DNA from: Bacillota bacterium
GTDB lineage: Bacteria; Bacillota; Clostridia; Lachnospirales; Lachnospiraceae
Direction: 5' to 3'
Length of the DNA stretch: 64,000 bases
Assembly: GCA_023439505.1 (NCBI GenBank)
Contig: JAEXNR010000048.1
Location: 1-64,000 of the forward strand
Below are positions 26,564 through 34,889 of the stretch, one piece after another. The translations under genes were made by a program, and so were the position numbers. How positions within the stretch are numbered: the first letter of the stretch is position 1; the number at the start of each line of letters is the position of its first letter. Below the pieces are notes generated by a model, which saw nothing but the letters and a program-made list of their open reading frames with translations, did no database searches and was not told the DNA's origin.

Positions 26564-28771
26564 GTGGCATTGACATTACAGGAATTAGTAACACATTTTA
26601 AGGTTTCAAGGAGGCTGAACGACAGATCATATCAGTGTGAATGCCCTGTACATAGAGATAAGAAAGCCAGCCTAACCATTTCCGAGGACAAAGGGAAATT
26701 ACTTCTCCATTGTCATGCAGGATGTGAAACTAAAGACATTCTGGAGGAAGTAGGGCTTTCGTTTAATGATATAGGTAATTATAAGCCGCCACAGTGGAAG
26801 GGACGGACTGAGTTTGCCCAACGTAAGCAGATAGAGGCTGTATATGATTATTATTCAGAGGATTCCAGATACCTATATTCTAAAGTACGGTTTGAAGGTA
26901 AGGAGATCATTTATGCCATTGTAGATAAAAGAAATGATACCTTCAAGTATGGGAGAGCCGGTAGGCATACAGTGCTCTATAATTTACCATCGTTGATAAA
27001 AGCGGTTAGGGAAGGTTACCCGATTTATATTGTAGAAGGGGAAAAGGACGCTGATACACTTAAAAAGCTAGGCTATACAGCTACTACACCGGGGGGAGTT
27101 AAGGACTGGAAAAAAGAATATGCACGTTTCTTTACCGGAGCAAAGGTGGTAATCCTTCCGGATAATGATGAACCTGGACTTGAGTTAAAAGATCAGATTA
27201 TGAGGGACTTGAAGCACTATGCACATTCGATCCGGTGGACAATTACCTCCAGGGATGAGAAGGGTGATGTCACTGATTATTTAGTCAGGGAGAAACATAC
27301 GAAAGAGAATCTGGATGGACTGGTAGCGGAAGCTGAAAACATAGGAGCACCATGGATCTACATTGATGGAAGTGGTGATAAAGCAAAGACAAAGATCAAT
27401 GGAGATATTATGGCAGACAGCATCAGCCGAGGACTCTCGTACCTTATAGTCAGAAGGCCGGACGAGGATAAGGATGATTTTTATCTTTATGAGAATGGTG
27501 TCTATAACAAATGCAACCGGAATAAAGTGAAATCCATTATCCGGCGTTATGTGCCGGTGGGGCTTGCAAGTGACAATATGATCAATAACGTGTATAACCT
27601 CCTGCTCTGCAAGGATAGTAATATAACCACGTTCCGGGAACTGGATACCGATGAATGGATAATCAATTTAAAAAATGGCTTGTACAATTTAAAAACCCGG
27701 AAGTTGGAACCTCATACAGCTAAAGTACATAGCACGCTGCAGCTCAATTGTGAATATGATCCTGAAGCAAATTATCGGCCAATGTTTGAGCACTATATGA
27801 ATGATCTCTGCAGTGATAGGGAAGGCATAATTGACGAGGAAAAGAAGGCGGTTATTCAGGAGTATATGGGGTTGATTCTTTCAAACATAAACGTATACCG
27901 GGTTAAGCTGGCGTTGGTGCTATGGTCAATCCTGGGTAACTCAGGAAAAACGCAGATACTCAACCTTGTGGGAAAGCTACTGGGTGAGGATAGAATAGCT
28001 AACATCCCGATCCAGCACATGAATGAAGCTTCAAAGTTTTCCCTTGGCAGCCTTGCCGGTAAACGTCTGATAAGCATTGGTGATCAAACAGGAAGTGAGA
28101 TTAAGGATAGTGCAGTGTTCAAGCAGCTCACTGGAGGGGATGCAGTGAAAATTGAGCCGAAGAATAAGCAGCCATATTATTATATCTTTCCTGGAGGTAT
28201 AGCAATAGCTTGCAACAACCTTCCCAGCTTTCAGGATGATAAAGGCGGTCATATCTTTGAAAGGCTATGCGTTGTCCCGTGTGTGAATACAATTGAGAGG
28301 GAGAACAGGGACGGTGAAATTCTGGACAAGATGCTTATGGAACGTAACGCGGTGTTTAACTGGTTTCTGGAGGGGCTACATAGGCTTATAGATAATAATT
28401 TCAAGCTTACGAAATCGGAGGCCTGTGAGACAGCGGTAAGTGAATACAGGGCAAGGATGGATACGATCTACCGTTATTTATCTGAACATTACATCATTAC
28501 AGGAAATAAGGCAGATGTAGTTTCCAAATCAGATTTCGATACAGCATATTTAACATGGTGTCAGCTCAATGAATTTAATCATGTGAGTAAGCAGAATATC
28601 AAGGACAGAATGGAAGCTAATGGTTGTCCCAGTGGGCAAGGACGTTTGAGTGGAAAAGCAGGGGTCATGGTTTACCGCAACCTAAAACAGAAGAATGATG
28701 GATTCCAAAGCGTTACACAAGAAGAGTATGAACAGAGGGAATTTCCATTTAATTCCGTAGAGGGTTTGTAG
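26564..28771 (+). CDS. Primase-helicase (CHC2-TOPRIM-SF3), satellite/phage type
   Basis: 735 residues from GTG 26564, adjoining the previous stop. Zinc finger (CECPVHRD and LHCHAGC, residues 24-55), TOPRIM (IVEGEKDADTL near 154 and PDNDEPG near 199), D5-N linker, and superfamily 3 helicase with Walker A GNSGKT near 457. It should open the origin, unwind and prime the element. An iteron cluster begins within its last codons and continues downstream, as with rep/pri and ori in satellites. Confidence 0.92.
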   Translation: MALTLQELVTHFKVSRRLNDRSYQCECPVHRDKKASLTISEDKGKLLLHCHAGCETKDILEEVGLSFNDIGNYKPPQWKGRTEFAQRKQIEAVYDYYSEDSRYLYSKVRFEGKEIIYAIVDKRNDTFKYGRAGRHTVLYNLPSLIKAVREGYPIYIVEGEKDADTLKKLGYTATTPGGVKDWKKEYARFFTGAKVVILPDNDEPGLELKDQIMRDLKHYAHSIRWTITSRDEKGDVTDYLVREKHTKENLDGLVAEAENIGAPWIYIDGSGDKAKTKINGDIMADSISRGLSYLIVRRPDEDKDDFYLYENGVYNKCNRNKVKSIIRRYVPVGLASDNMINNVYNLLLCKDSNITTFRELDTDEWIINLKNGLYNLKTRKLEPHTAKVHSTLQLNCEYDPEANYRPMFEHYMNDLCSDREGIIDEEKKAVIQEYMGLILSNINVYRVKLALVLWSILGNSGKTQILNLVGKLLGEDRIANIPIQHMNEASKFSLGSLAGKRLISIGDQTGSEIKDSAVFKQLTGGDAVKIEPKNKQPYYYIFPGGIAIACNNLPSFQDDKGGHIFERLCVVPCVNTIERENRDGEILDKMLMERNAVFNWFLEGLHRLIDNNFKLTKSEACETAVSEYRARMDTIYRYLSEHYIITGNKADVVSKSDFDTAYLTWCQLNEFNHVSKQNIKDRMEANGCPSGQGRLSGKAGVMVYRNLKQKNDGFQSVTQEEYEQREFPFNSVEGL

Positions 28772-29018
28772 ACACTTTGTAGAGATTTTAAACGCAAATG
28801 TAGAGCTGAAAATGCTTTAAAATCAATGGTTGTAGAGATGTAGAGACTTTATTTACAAAAAAAATGAAAAATTAAGATATTTCATAAAATGTCTATTGAT
28901 ATAGAAAAAAATCTCTACAAGAATGAAAAAAGATGCTCAAAGCCTTGTGAACACAGTGATTTCACCGTGTAACGAAACCTCTACAAACCCTCTACAAGCC
29001 TCTACAAAAATCTCTACA
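28756..29018. other. Putative replication origin with inverted iteron clusters
   Basis: TGTAGAG in forward orientation at 28778, 28799, 28831 and 28839 (with degenerate copies at 28756 and 28767); CTCTACA in reverse at 28913, 28979, 28990, 29000 and 29012. An A/T-rich tract (28847-28911) separates the two sets. Two iteron clusters flanking an AT-rich stretch just after the replication gene is the arrangement known for SaPI origins. No gene lies in 28772-29038. Confidence 0.75.
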
Positions 29019-29038
29019 CGTAAAGAAAAGGAGGAAAA

Positions 29039-29329
29039 ATGAATATATTTTGGTATGTTGTTCAGAACAATGAAAATAAGAAGCAGGTGGAATATCTGAT
29101 AGGGTATCTTTATGGCCGAGCTGATGCTGATGAGGAGGAATTGATAGAATTTGTACAGGAGTACTGCAAAGAGAAGGACTATAGGCTTGCACTTCTGATA
29201 CAGGCAGCTCCTAAGCTCATGATTATTAATCAGATATTTCCATTCGAGGTAACGGAAGAAACAACATCATGTTTAGAATATGCAATGCAGGTAATTCAGG
29301 AGACTATGACGAAAGGAGAGGTATGCTAA
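29039..29329 (+). CDS. Hypothetical protein
   Basis: 96 residues (MNIFWYVVQNNENKKQVEYLIGYLYG), helical and acidic in the middle, with AAAGGAGG upstream. Not recognised. First gene past the origin. Confidence 0.7.
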   Translation: MNIFWYVVQNNENKKQVEYLIGYLYGRADADEEELIEFVQEYCKEKDYRLALLIQAAPKLMIINQIFPFEVTEETTSCLEYAMQVIQETMTKGEVC

Positions 29330-29330
29330 T

Positions 29331-29504
29331 ATGAACGAAGAATTATTAAAAGGAATCCTGGAAGCCTTGGAAGGAATCAACACAGCTATCAGGTATCAGA
29401 ATGAGCAGCTTGAGAAACTAAACGATACCATTGAAAGTATTACCGTAATGTCACCTCATGGAATAACCCTGCTGAATGTAGCAGCTTCCGTCTATGGGAA
29501 CTAA
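29331..29504 (+). CDS. Small coiled-coil-like protein, unknown
   Basis: 57 residues (MNEELLKGILEALEGINTAI...), starting two bases after the previous stop region with AAAGGAGAG upstream. Heptad-like leucines over residues 5-37 suggest a short coiled coil. A GC-rich hairpin (AAGCCCTT with AAAGGGCC, 29511-29542) follows. Confidence 0.65.
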   Translation: MNEELLKGILEALEGINTAIRYQNEQLEKLNDTIESITVMSPHGITLLNVAASVYGN

Positions 29505-29635
29505 GAAAAAGCCCTTCCCAGTGCGCCAACACCGAGAAAGGGCCAATGTAACCCACTAACCACGCAAATAGCCGGAATTACACCATAAATATATCATAGG
29601 TGAGCCTCCGGCGCAAGAAAAGGAGAAACTTACAT

Positions 29636-30130
29636 ATGTTTATTACAATCAATAAAGAGTTGCGGATCCAGTCCTGTGGTATTGAGGACATAGTACAGGA
29701 GGATCCAGAAAGTGTTACAGTAATATATGATCCAGCAGCAGATCTAATAATTATTAATCAGGAACATCCGGATTATGATATTATTCAGCCTCTATCAGTT
29801 AAGTATTTAGCTGATACAAGTAAACGCAAGTATATCAGGGATTACGCTGAATTAATCACTGGGGAGAAGTTAACCGGGATACTTGATCTTCTGGATAAAG
29901 TGTTGCAGATTAGGGAGAGGTTGAGTAAAGAAAAGCAAGCTCAGGAAGTGTACAAAATATTAGGAAAACATACGATAGATCCCTATATTAAGAATGTTGA
30001 TATGCTGGGTGTTATCAAGCAGCTGGATCCAGACAGATATTCGGTTTGGGATGAGTACGACACTTTTATGTTTGGCTATATCCAGGGCAAAAGAGCAGAG
30101 AGAGCACGCAGGAAGAAGGTGGCCTTATGA
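29636..30130 (+). CDS. Hypothetical element 1 protein
   Basis: 164 residues from ATG 29636 (MFITINKELRIQSCGIEDIV), 10 bases after AAGGAG; an in-frame upstream start at 29600 crosses that site. Helical C terminus ending RAERARRKKVAL. Not recognised. Its TGA overlaps the next ATG. Confidence 0.7.
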   Translation: MFITINKELRIQSCGIEDIVQEDPESVTVIYDPAADLIIINQEHPDYDIIQPLSVKYLADTSKRKYIRDYAELITGEKLTGILDLLDKVLQIRERLSKEKQAQEVYKILGKHTIDPYIKNVDMLGVIKQLDPDRYSVWDEYDTFMFGYIQGKRAERARRKKVAL

Positions 30131-30291
30131 GCAGAGCTCCGATGATTACTGATTCCAGAAAGTGTTTAAGTTGCGGTACATATCATAGCCCAGATCAGGA
30201 GCTTTGCCCGGCGTGCGGCCGGTACCTGTATCTCGTAGGCGGCATTTATCAGCCGAAGATCCGGAAGGGAGCTGATCCGGATATCAGATAA
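30127..30291 (+). CDS. Small zinc-ribbon protein
   Basis: 54 residues with two CxxC pairs (CLSC and CPAC, residues 13-30), starting in the ATGA overlap with the upstream gene. A zinc ribbon, DNA or protein binding, is the most that can be said. Confidence 0.7.
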   Translation: MSRAPMITDSRKCLSCGTYHSPDQELCPACGRYLYLVGGIYQPKIRKGADPDIR

Positions 30292-30433
30292 AAATGACAT
30301 CAAGGTATCATATAATGATCCGGCATTCCTGGATGAGGTCGTTAAAAGGCTGCAGCCGGTTAAGAGGGTAAAGGTTGCCGAAAAGGAACACAATGGGTAT
30401 AAAAAGGCATATATAGAGCTAAAGCAATTATAG
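30266..30433 (+). CDS. Conserved-looking reading frame without a usual start
   Basis: In the +1 frame relative to the zinc-ribbon gene the sequence reads ...NDIKVSYNDPAFLDEVVKRL...VKVAEKEHNGYKKAYIELKQL and stops at 30433. No ATG, GTG or TTG lies between the preceding stop and this protein. It may begin at ATA or CTG after GGGAG, be reached by frameshifting from the zinc-ribbon gene, or be a damaged gene. Amino-acid composition is that of a real protein. Confidence 0.45.
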   Translation, partial: RELIRISDKNDIKVSYNDPAFLDEVVKRLQPVKRVKVAEKEHNGYKKAYIELKQL

Positions 30434-30536
30434 CTGAAATAGCCTGTACATACTGTCAGAGCAGTGATATAATAATTGTAGATAAACAAAATATTGAAGT
30501 ACCTCCAGTGGTTTGCAATACTGGAAGTCTTATTAC

Positions 30537-30588
30537 AAGACGTGGGAATGATCAGGAGTTAAGCTCCGGTTGTTCCTGCGTCTTTTTT
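30537..30588 (+). terminator. Terminator ending the first element 1 operon
   Basis: AAGACG pairs with CGTCTT, with inner GGAA/TTCC and GGAG/CTCC helices, followed by six Ts. Strong Rho-independent form. Confidence 0.85.
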
Positions 30589-30711
30589 GTTTATACCATA
30601 CCTTTCCTTTCTCCCAGATCCGGCTCCTGAGCAAGAGGATAAAAGGCTTGTATGATCATACAATGGGTGAGAGGACAAACAGTATTATTATCGAAAAGGA
30701 GAAGAGAAAGC

Positions 30712-31431
30712 ATGTATGTAGTAAGTGAGGATCAGAAAAGCAAAGTAATTGGGAAGATTAACAATAGTTTGAACATCTACAAGGACTTCATTCATGAGGT
30801 CAATAAGGTGCTGTTGTCTTACGGCAGGGAATACCACGATTATACCAAGGGTAAGATCACAGCCGAGTTTATCCAGGGCTTAAGTTCTGTTACAACTGCC
30901 GGTATAGTTGAGGGGGAAAAGAAAGCATTTGCAGATATAATCACTGCCTTGGAGAAGCTGAAGACGGATTATATTAAAGAAAATTATCCGGAACAGAGTA
31001 CCGAGGACCAGTTGGAGCTTGACTTTATCGGCAAGGAGCTGGAGGTCATGTCAAGGGAAGAGCTGGAGGCATTCTACATGGATAACTTCCTGGATAAGAA
31101 TAAGATGCGATTGTTTGATATTGAAATCAAGAAGCGCAGCAGATCCACTGATGGAAGCCTTCGGGATGATGCAGCATATTTAAGCGTTCGCAAAGAGCAG
31201 TTCCTTCTTCGGGACAGAGCAATCATGAAAATCAACGAGAGGGTCAAGTTTATTGATGCAATGAAGCAGCTCTGCAGCAACGGTCTGTATCTGGTTAAAA
31301 TTGATGAGGCAGGAGATATTCAAGCAAAACATGAAGCAATGCATATCGTAATTGGTGCAGTGAATGGTCGGAGCACCATCACCAGACCAGAAGCAATTGA
31401 TATCTATGACTTACTGAATTGGAGGGAATAA
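30712..31431 (+). CDS. Hypothetical helical protein
   Basis: 239 residues from ATG 30712 (MYVVSEDQKSKVIGKINNSL), after AAAAGGAGAAG. Mostly helical with long charged stretches, no recognised domain. It opens a second rightward group after the terminator. Confidence 0.65.
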   Translation: MYVVSEDQKSKVIGKINNSLNIYKDFIHEVNKVLLSYGREYHDYTKGKITAEFIQGLSSVTTAGIVEGEKKAFADIITALEKLKTDYIKENYPEQSTEDQLELDFIGKELEVMSREELEAFYMDNFLDKNKMRLFDIEIKKRSRSTDGSLRDDAAYLSVRKEQFLLRDRAIMKINERVKFIDAMKQLCSNGLYLVKIDEAGDIQAKHEAMHIVIGAVNGRSTITRPEAIDIYDLLNWRE

Positions 31432-31433
31432 GC

Positions 31434-31667
31434 ATGAGTAGAAAAAGAGTGATATTCCATTATGACAGCGAACCGGATAACGGTAAGGAAAAGATAATGA
31501 TGAGCTTCCGGGATAATGTAGTTTTTACCTATGATGGACAGTCGGAAACGATAGGTCCAAGGCTTGATGTACTGGGCTATGCTCCGGACGGCCTTCCACT
31601 AATAGCTGCAAAGGAATGCCTGGAAGAAATGCTTGCCCTGGTGGATGCTGCTATGGATGAGGAATAA
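31434..31667 (+). CDS. Hypothetical small protein
   Basis: 77 residues from ATG 31434 (MSRKRVIFHYDSEPDNGKEK), GGAGG eight bases upstream inside the previous gene's last codons. Beta-rich start and acidic end. Not recognised. Confidence 0.65.
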   Translation: MSRKRVIFHYDSEPDNGKEKIMMSFRDNVVFTYDGQSETIGPRLDVLGYAPDGLPLIAAKECLEEMLALVDAAMDEE

Positions 31668-31674
31668 TTCTATA

Positions 31675-31713
31675 CCCCTCGTGGCTGACACAACGGTTGT
31701 GAGGGGTTTTCTG
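31675..31713 (+). terminator. Probable terminator
   Basis: CCCCTC pairs with GAGGGG around a loop holding an ACAAC/GTTGT pair, followed by TTTTC. Confidence 0.65.
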
Positions 31714-31770
31714 ATGGAGGTAGGATGGGTAGTAATTATGTGAAAAGTAGTAATTATAAAAGCCCAGAAG

Positions 31771-32010
31771 GTGGCAGCTTCAAAGGACGGGATACTTTCA
31801 TTGGATATGGTTGAGCTGCAGGGAGATAAACTAGTTCTCAAGTGTCATATCAAGAAGAGTAATCATGAGAATTCAATACAGGTCATTGAGAGCTGTCATG
31901 ATACGATGGAGGATGTTGAACAGGAGCTTAACAGGCTGTCGGATCAGTATACTAACCCAGTACATGACGTGACGATTATAGTTGATGATATTCCAGGGAG
32001 GAACTCATGA
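31771..32010 (+). CDS. Hypothetical small protein
   Basis: 79 residues from GTG 31771 (MAASKDGILSLDMVELQGDKLVLKC). The frame is closed by several stops just upstream, so the start is fixed although the ribosome-binding site is weak. Not recognised. Confidence 0.55.
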   Translation: MAASKDGILSLDMVELQGDKLVLKCHIKKSNHENSIQVIESCHDTMEDVEQELNRLSDQYTNPVHDVTIIVDDIPGRNS

Positions 32011-32230
32011 AGAATATAGACTGGCTAACCAGTTCAACCAGAGCGGATCCGCAAGCGAAGAAGATCCTTCCGGAATCAGGGTTATGTTTTTCACGGTGAT
32101 CGAGTTGGTAGTAACCGGTGAAATGGATCTGAAAAAAGCAAATACCATTATTACAGATGGGAACGCTGTTCTTAATGCCATCCGAACCAATGGACAGGAC
32201 ATGAAGATTCAGGAGACAGCAGCTTCTTGA
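31985..32230 (+). CDS. Hypothetical protein with uncertain start
   Basis: About 81 residues if ATG 31985 is used; the C-terminal part (VMFFTVIELVVTGEMDLKKANTII) looks coded. However the best GGGAGG site serves ATG 32007 in another frame, whose product stops after 30 residues. A frameshift early in the gene, or a start further in, would explain this. Confidence 0.4.
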   Translation: MIFQGGTHEEYRLANQFNQSGSASEEDPSGIRVMFFTVIELVVTGEMDLKKANTIITDGNAVLNAIRTNGQDMKIQETAAS

Positions 32231-32386
32231 AAAGACTATGGAGAATGAATCAAAATGTTAAGAATTGTTAAGGTTGAAAACCATAAGAAAGCCTAAGGTT
32301 GAATAGTGAATGTTAACTTATGTTAACCTGACAAAATTTTACGAAATGCAACTTGTGAAATACTAAGATTTGCTAACAATAAATTT

Positions 32387-32418
32387 GTTTCGACGTCGAA
32401 ACAGTTGCGCCGGCGCAA
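32387..32418. repeat. Pair of perfect palindromes
   Basis: GTTTCGACGTCGAAAC (32387-32402) and TTGCGCCGGCGCAA (32405-32418) stand side by side in the 295-base gap before the membrane protein. GACGTC recurs in the palindrome at 33235-33254. Likely protein-binding sites. Confidence 0.6.
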
Positions 32419-32470
32419 GTCCTGAATAAGTTGGAATGAGTAAAAAATGGTGTACATTGACAATTGGATA

Positions 32471-32499
32471 TTGATAGTTGGATACTTATACCTTATAAT
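32471..32499 (+). promoter_or_regulatory. Promoter of the element 1 membrane protein
   Basis: TTGATA (32471-32476), 17 bases, TATAAT (32494-32499), 27 bases before the ATG at 32526. A TTGACA further up (32457-32462) has no fitting partner. Confidence 0.75.
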
Positions 32500-32525
32500 A
32501 TAAGAAAAACTAAGGGGATTATTCC

Positions 32526-33176
32526 ATGAAAGTGAATAATAAAATACTATTAGGTTTTGGTATGGGATATATTATGTTGGCTATTTTGGCATCAATGAAT
32601 ATAATAAAAATACCTCCTTCAAATATGACTAAGCTAAATACAGCTGCTCTTCTATTTGCTATAGGTGACTTTTCGCTAAATGGTGGAAAAGTAATTATTT
32701 TAAAGATCAAGCAGTTATTGTTCCTTTTCTTTGCACGTATTGCTTGCTATTACGCGAATAAGATCAAAAAGAATATACTCCATAATAAAAAAAATAGTAA
32801 ATTAACCATATATGTATATTGGATCCCCAAATGTATAGCTAATTATATTTCTATAGGGATAAGAAAAAATACAAATAAAAGATCTAATTTACTATTTACG
32901 ATATGTTACATATTAGCCTCAGTATTAATAATATTCTGCGCATCAAGTAGTAATAATTTCATGGATATAGCTGAAGATACTATTAATGTAATGGGATTGT
33001 TGCCAATAGGGCTTTTTTTATTAAATATCTGTTTAAATGATGAAGTAACTTATTTGTGGAAAAAGTTTTCAGATCAGGTTCAAGATGAAATAGATAAGTT
33101 AAAAGATGCTTTCAGTTGGGCTGATGAAGTAAAGAGGCGATTGAAAGAAATAAATATGGGAAAAAGTAATATTTAA
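32526..33176 (+). CDS. Membrane protein of element 1, unknown
   Basis: 216 residues: hydrophobic segments near 8-28, 60-75, 122-142 and 152-170, a basic loop between, and a soluble charged C terminus (about 175-216). Lower GC than its neighbours and its own promoter and terminator, as for a cargo (morphon) gene. Surface exclusion or defence is possible but not shown. Confidence 0.65.
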   Translation: MKVNNKILLGFGMGYIMLAILASMNIIKIPPSNMTKLNTAALLFAIGDFSLNGGKVIILKIKQLLFLFFARIACYYANKIKKNILHNKKNSKLTIYVYWIPKCIANYISIGIRKNTNKRSNLLFTICYILASVLIIFCASSSNNFMDIAEDTINVMGLLPIGLFLLNICLNDEVTYLWKKFSDQVQDEIDKLKDAFSWADEVKRRLKEINMGKSNI

Positions 33177-33186
33177 ATAGCTTTTA

Positions 33187-33222
33187 ACTACCAACTATCA
33201 ACATTCAGTTGGTAGTTTTTTT
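33187..33222 (+). terminator. Terminator of the membrane protein gene
   Basis: AACTACCAACT pairs with AGTTGGTAGTT around a ten-base loop and runs into seven Ts. Confidence 0.9.
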
Positions 33223-33234
33223 ATACGGAAATTT

Positions 33235-33254
33235 AAGTTGCGACGTCGCAACTT
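33235..33254. promoter_or_regulatory. 20-bp perfect palindrome before the sigma gene
   Basis: AAGTTGCGACGTCGCAACTT, 13 bases before the sigma-factor ATG and just short of its GGGAGG site. It shares the CGACGTCG centre with 32391-32398. Probably an operator controlling the sigma gene. Confidence 0.65.
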
Positions 33255-33267
33255 AGGGAGGGATACC

Positions 33268-34209
33268 ATGAGTAACGAGGAATTAGTAGAACGGATCCAG
33301 CACGGTATTAATGTATCAGAATATATGGGTCAACTCTATATTCAGAATAAAGGCTTCATTGCAACAGTGATTCGGAAGTATAGCTATGCCTGCCGGAGCA
33401 GCTATGACAGCATACCGGTTATTGAGAAGGAAGAATTAATGCATGAAGCATATTTCGGTCTGATTGAGGCTGCTAGACGTTTTAATCCGGATCAGGGCAA
33501 TAGTTTTCTTACTTATGCAGAATACTGGATCAGACAGGCCGTAAAGCGATTCCTGGACAACTCCGGACAGATTATTCGGGTACCGGTACATACGCAGGAG
33601 AAGGTTTATAATTATAATCAGCTGACAGCATATTTTCTAAATAAGCATGACCGGAAACCAGAAAAGAGAGAATATGCATATTATATAGGAATATCCCTGG
33701 CCGGAGTGGATAAGCTGGAGAAATTCATGTTTCGGGGAGCAGTCCGGAGCCTGGATGAAACGATACCAGGTGGTGAGGATGAGAATATCTCCTTGATGGA
33801 TACGGTACCGGCAGAGGTTTACGTGGAAGAGGATGCAGTGGAGAAGCTGGCAGCGGAGCAGCTCCGGGAAGAGTTATGGAGTATCGTTGCTAAGGCATTA
33901 AAGGATAATAAGAAGCTCCAAATCTTCCGGATGAGGTATGATCATAATATGACCATGGAGCAGATCGGGGAGAGGCTACAAGTCAGCAGGGCTGCAATAG
34001 ATCAGACCCTACGATATGGATTAAATCTGATCCGGAGAAATCCCAGGGTGAGGGATCTGGGCGAAGAGCTGGGGATCTACAGCCGGGACATTCCTTTGAA
34101 TCCTGAGCGTGTCAAATGGCAGGCTATGAACGGAAGGGTTCAGTACCTGGACAAGAGAGAACTGAAGTATGCTGCCAATATGGGCTGGGTAGACAGTGGT
34201 ATGATGTGA
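33268..34209 (+). CDS. Sigma-70 family factor of element 1
   Basis: 313 residues from ATG 33268 after GGGAGG; an in-frame start at 33238 would read through the palindrome. Region 2 (ELMHEAYFGLIEAARRFNPDQGNSFLTYAEYWIRQAVKRF) contains the -10 recognition and melting helix; region 3 follows, and region 4 (MTMEQIGERLQVSRAAIDQTLRYGL) holds the -35 helix-turn-helix. A tail of about 50 residues follows region 4. It may switch on late element or helper-phage promoters. Confidence 0.88.
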   Translation: MSNEELVERIQHGINVSEYMGQLYIQNKGFIATVIRKYSYACRSSYDSIPVIEKEELMHEAYFGLIEAARRFNPDQGNSFLTYAEYWIRQAVKRFLDNSGQIIRVPVHTQEKVYNYNQLTAYFLNKHDRKPEKREYAYYIGISLAGVDKLEKFMFRGAVRSLDETIPGGEDENISLMDTVPAEVYVEEDAVEKLAAEQLREELWSIVAKALKDNKKLQIFRMRYDHNMTMEQIGERLQVSRAAIDQTLRYGLNLIRRNPRVRDLGEELGIYSRDIPLNPERVKWQAMNGRVQYLDKRELKYAANMGWVDSGMM

Positions 34210-34222
34210 AGGAAGGTGAGTT

Positions 34223-34441
34223 ATGAAGAATCATGAGCATTACATAGATCGGACAGTGGAGGAAGCTATCCGGAAAACTGACCAGTCTGGAAGGAAGAAG
34301 CGGCGTAGGCCTTGGGGTGATTGGCTTACGTACCGGATCGGTGAAGTGGTGGATCCAGAGCTGATCCAGAGCTGTGGCTCCTCCTACATAAAGAGTGAAC
34401 CTATTAAGAAGCATTACTTCCCGATATGGGGATTCCCATGA
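34223..34441 (+). CDS. Hypothetical basic protein
   Basis: 72 residues (MKNHEHYIDRTVEEAIRKTD then RKKRRRPWGDW), GAAGGTGAG just before the ATG and 13 bases from the sigma-gene stop, so likely cotranscribed with it. Not recognised; nucleic-acid contact is possible from the basic patch. Confidence 0.6.
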   Translation: MKNHEHYIDRTVEEAIRKTDQSGRKKRRRPWGDWLTYRIGEVVDPELIQSCGSSYIKSEPIKKHYFPIWGFP

Positions 34442-34494
34442 AGGGATTATCATAGTTGCTTCCGGCAAGAAGAAAAAAGGCAGCTATAAGCTGC

Positions 34495-34674
34495 CTAATC
34501 CATGCACAGTTCATCAAGCGTTACACCGAGAGCATCGGCCAATTTAATGGCAATCTGAACGCTACAGTTATTCTTCTTCTCAATGTCCTGGATAGTACGA
34601 CGGGGGACACCACTGATCTCTACAAGCTGAGGGACGGAGAGACCTTTATTAACCCTTATTTCTTTTAGTTTCAT
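34495..34674 (-). CDS. Small XRE regulator
   Basis: 59 residues from ATG 34674 (MKLKEIRVNKGLSVPQLVEISGVPRRTIQDIEK), GGAGGT upstream on the minus strand. A complete five-helix DNA-binding domain with nothing else. Confidence 0.82.
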   Translation of the reverse strand: MKLKEIRVNKGLSVPQLVEISGVPRRTIQDIEKKNNCSVQIAIKLADALGVTLDELCMD

Positions 34675-34692
34675 GGTAATACCTCCATAGCT

Positions 34693-34717
34693 TTGGTACA
34701 GTATCAACCAGTACCAA
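34693..34717. promoter_or_regulatory. Inverted repeat upstream of the small XRE gene
   Basis: TTGGTAC (34693-34699) and GTACCAA (34711-34717) around 11 bases, 19 bases before the start codon. A plausible autoregulatory operator. Confidence 0.6.
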
Positions 34718-34825
34718 GATAGACGCGATTATTACAAATATACAAGAATACAGTTCCCAGTTTGTAGCAAAAGCAAGAATTAAGCTAAATATAAGAAACA
34801 TGGTGTAAAAGGGTATTTTTTTCAT

Positions 34826-34854
34826 TTTACTTTTTAATCCGTTTATGGTAAGAT
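34826..34854 (+). promoter_or_regulatory. Promoter for an RNA antisense to the 38-residue gene
   Basis: TTTACT (34826-34831), 17 bases, TAAGAT (34849-34854) with TGG just before (extended -10). Transcription would start near 34861, form a GGGGAGA/TCTCCCC hairpin at 34866-34883, and continue antisense through the small gene. Confidence 0.5.
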
Positions 34855-34889
34855 GTTTTTAGGAAGGGGAGATTTCTCTCCCCAGTGGG

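Noticed and set aside
32007..32099. 30-residue frame with a good GGGAGG site
   Set aside because: Too short to support as a gene by itself; recorded as part of the uncertain start of the 31985 gene.
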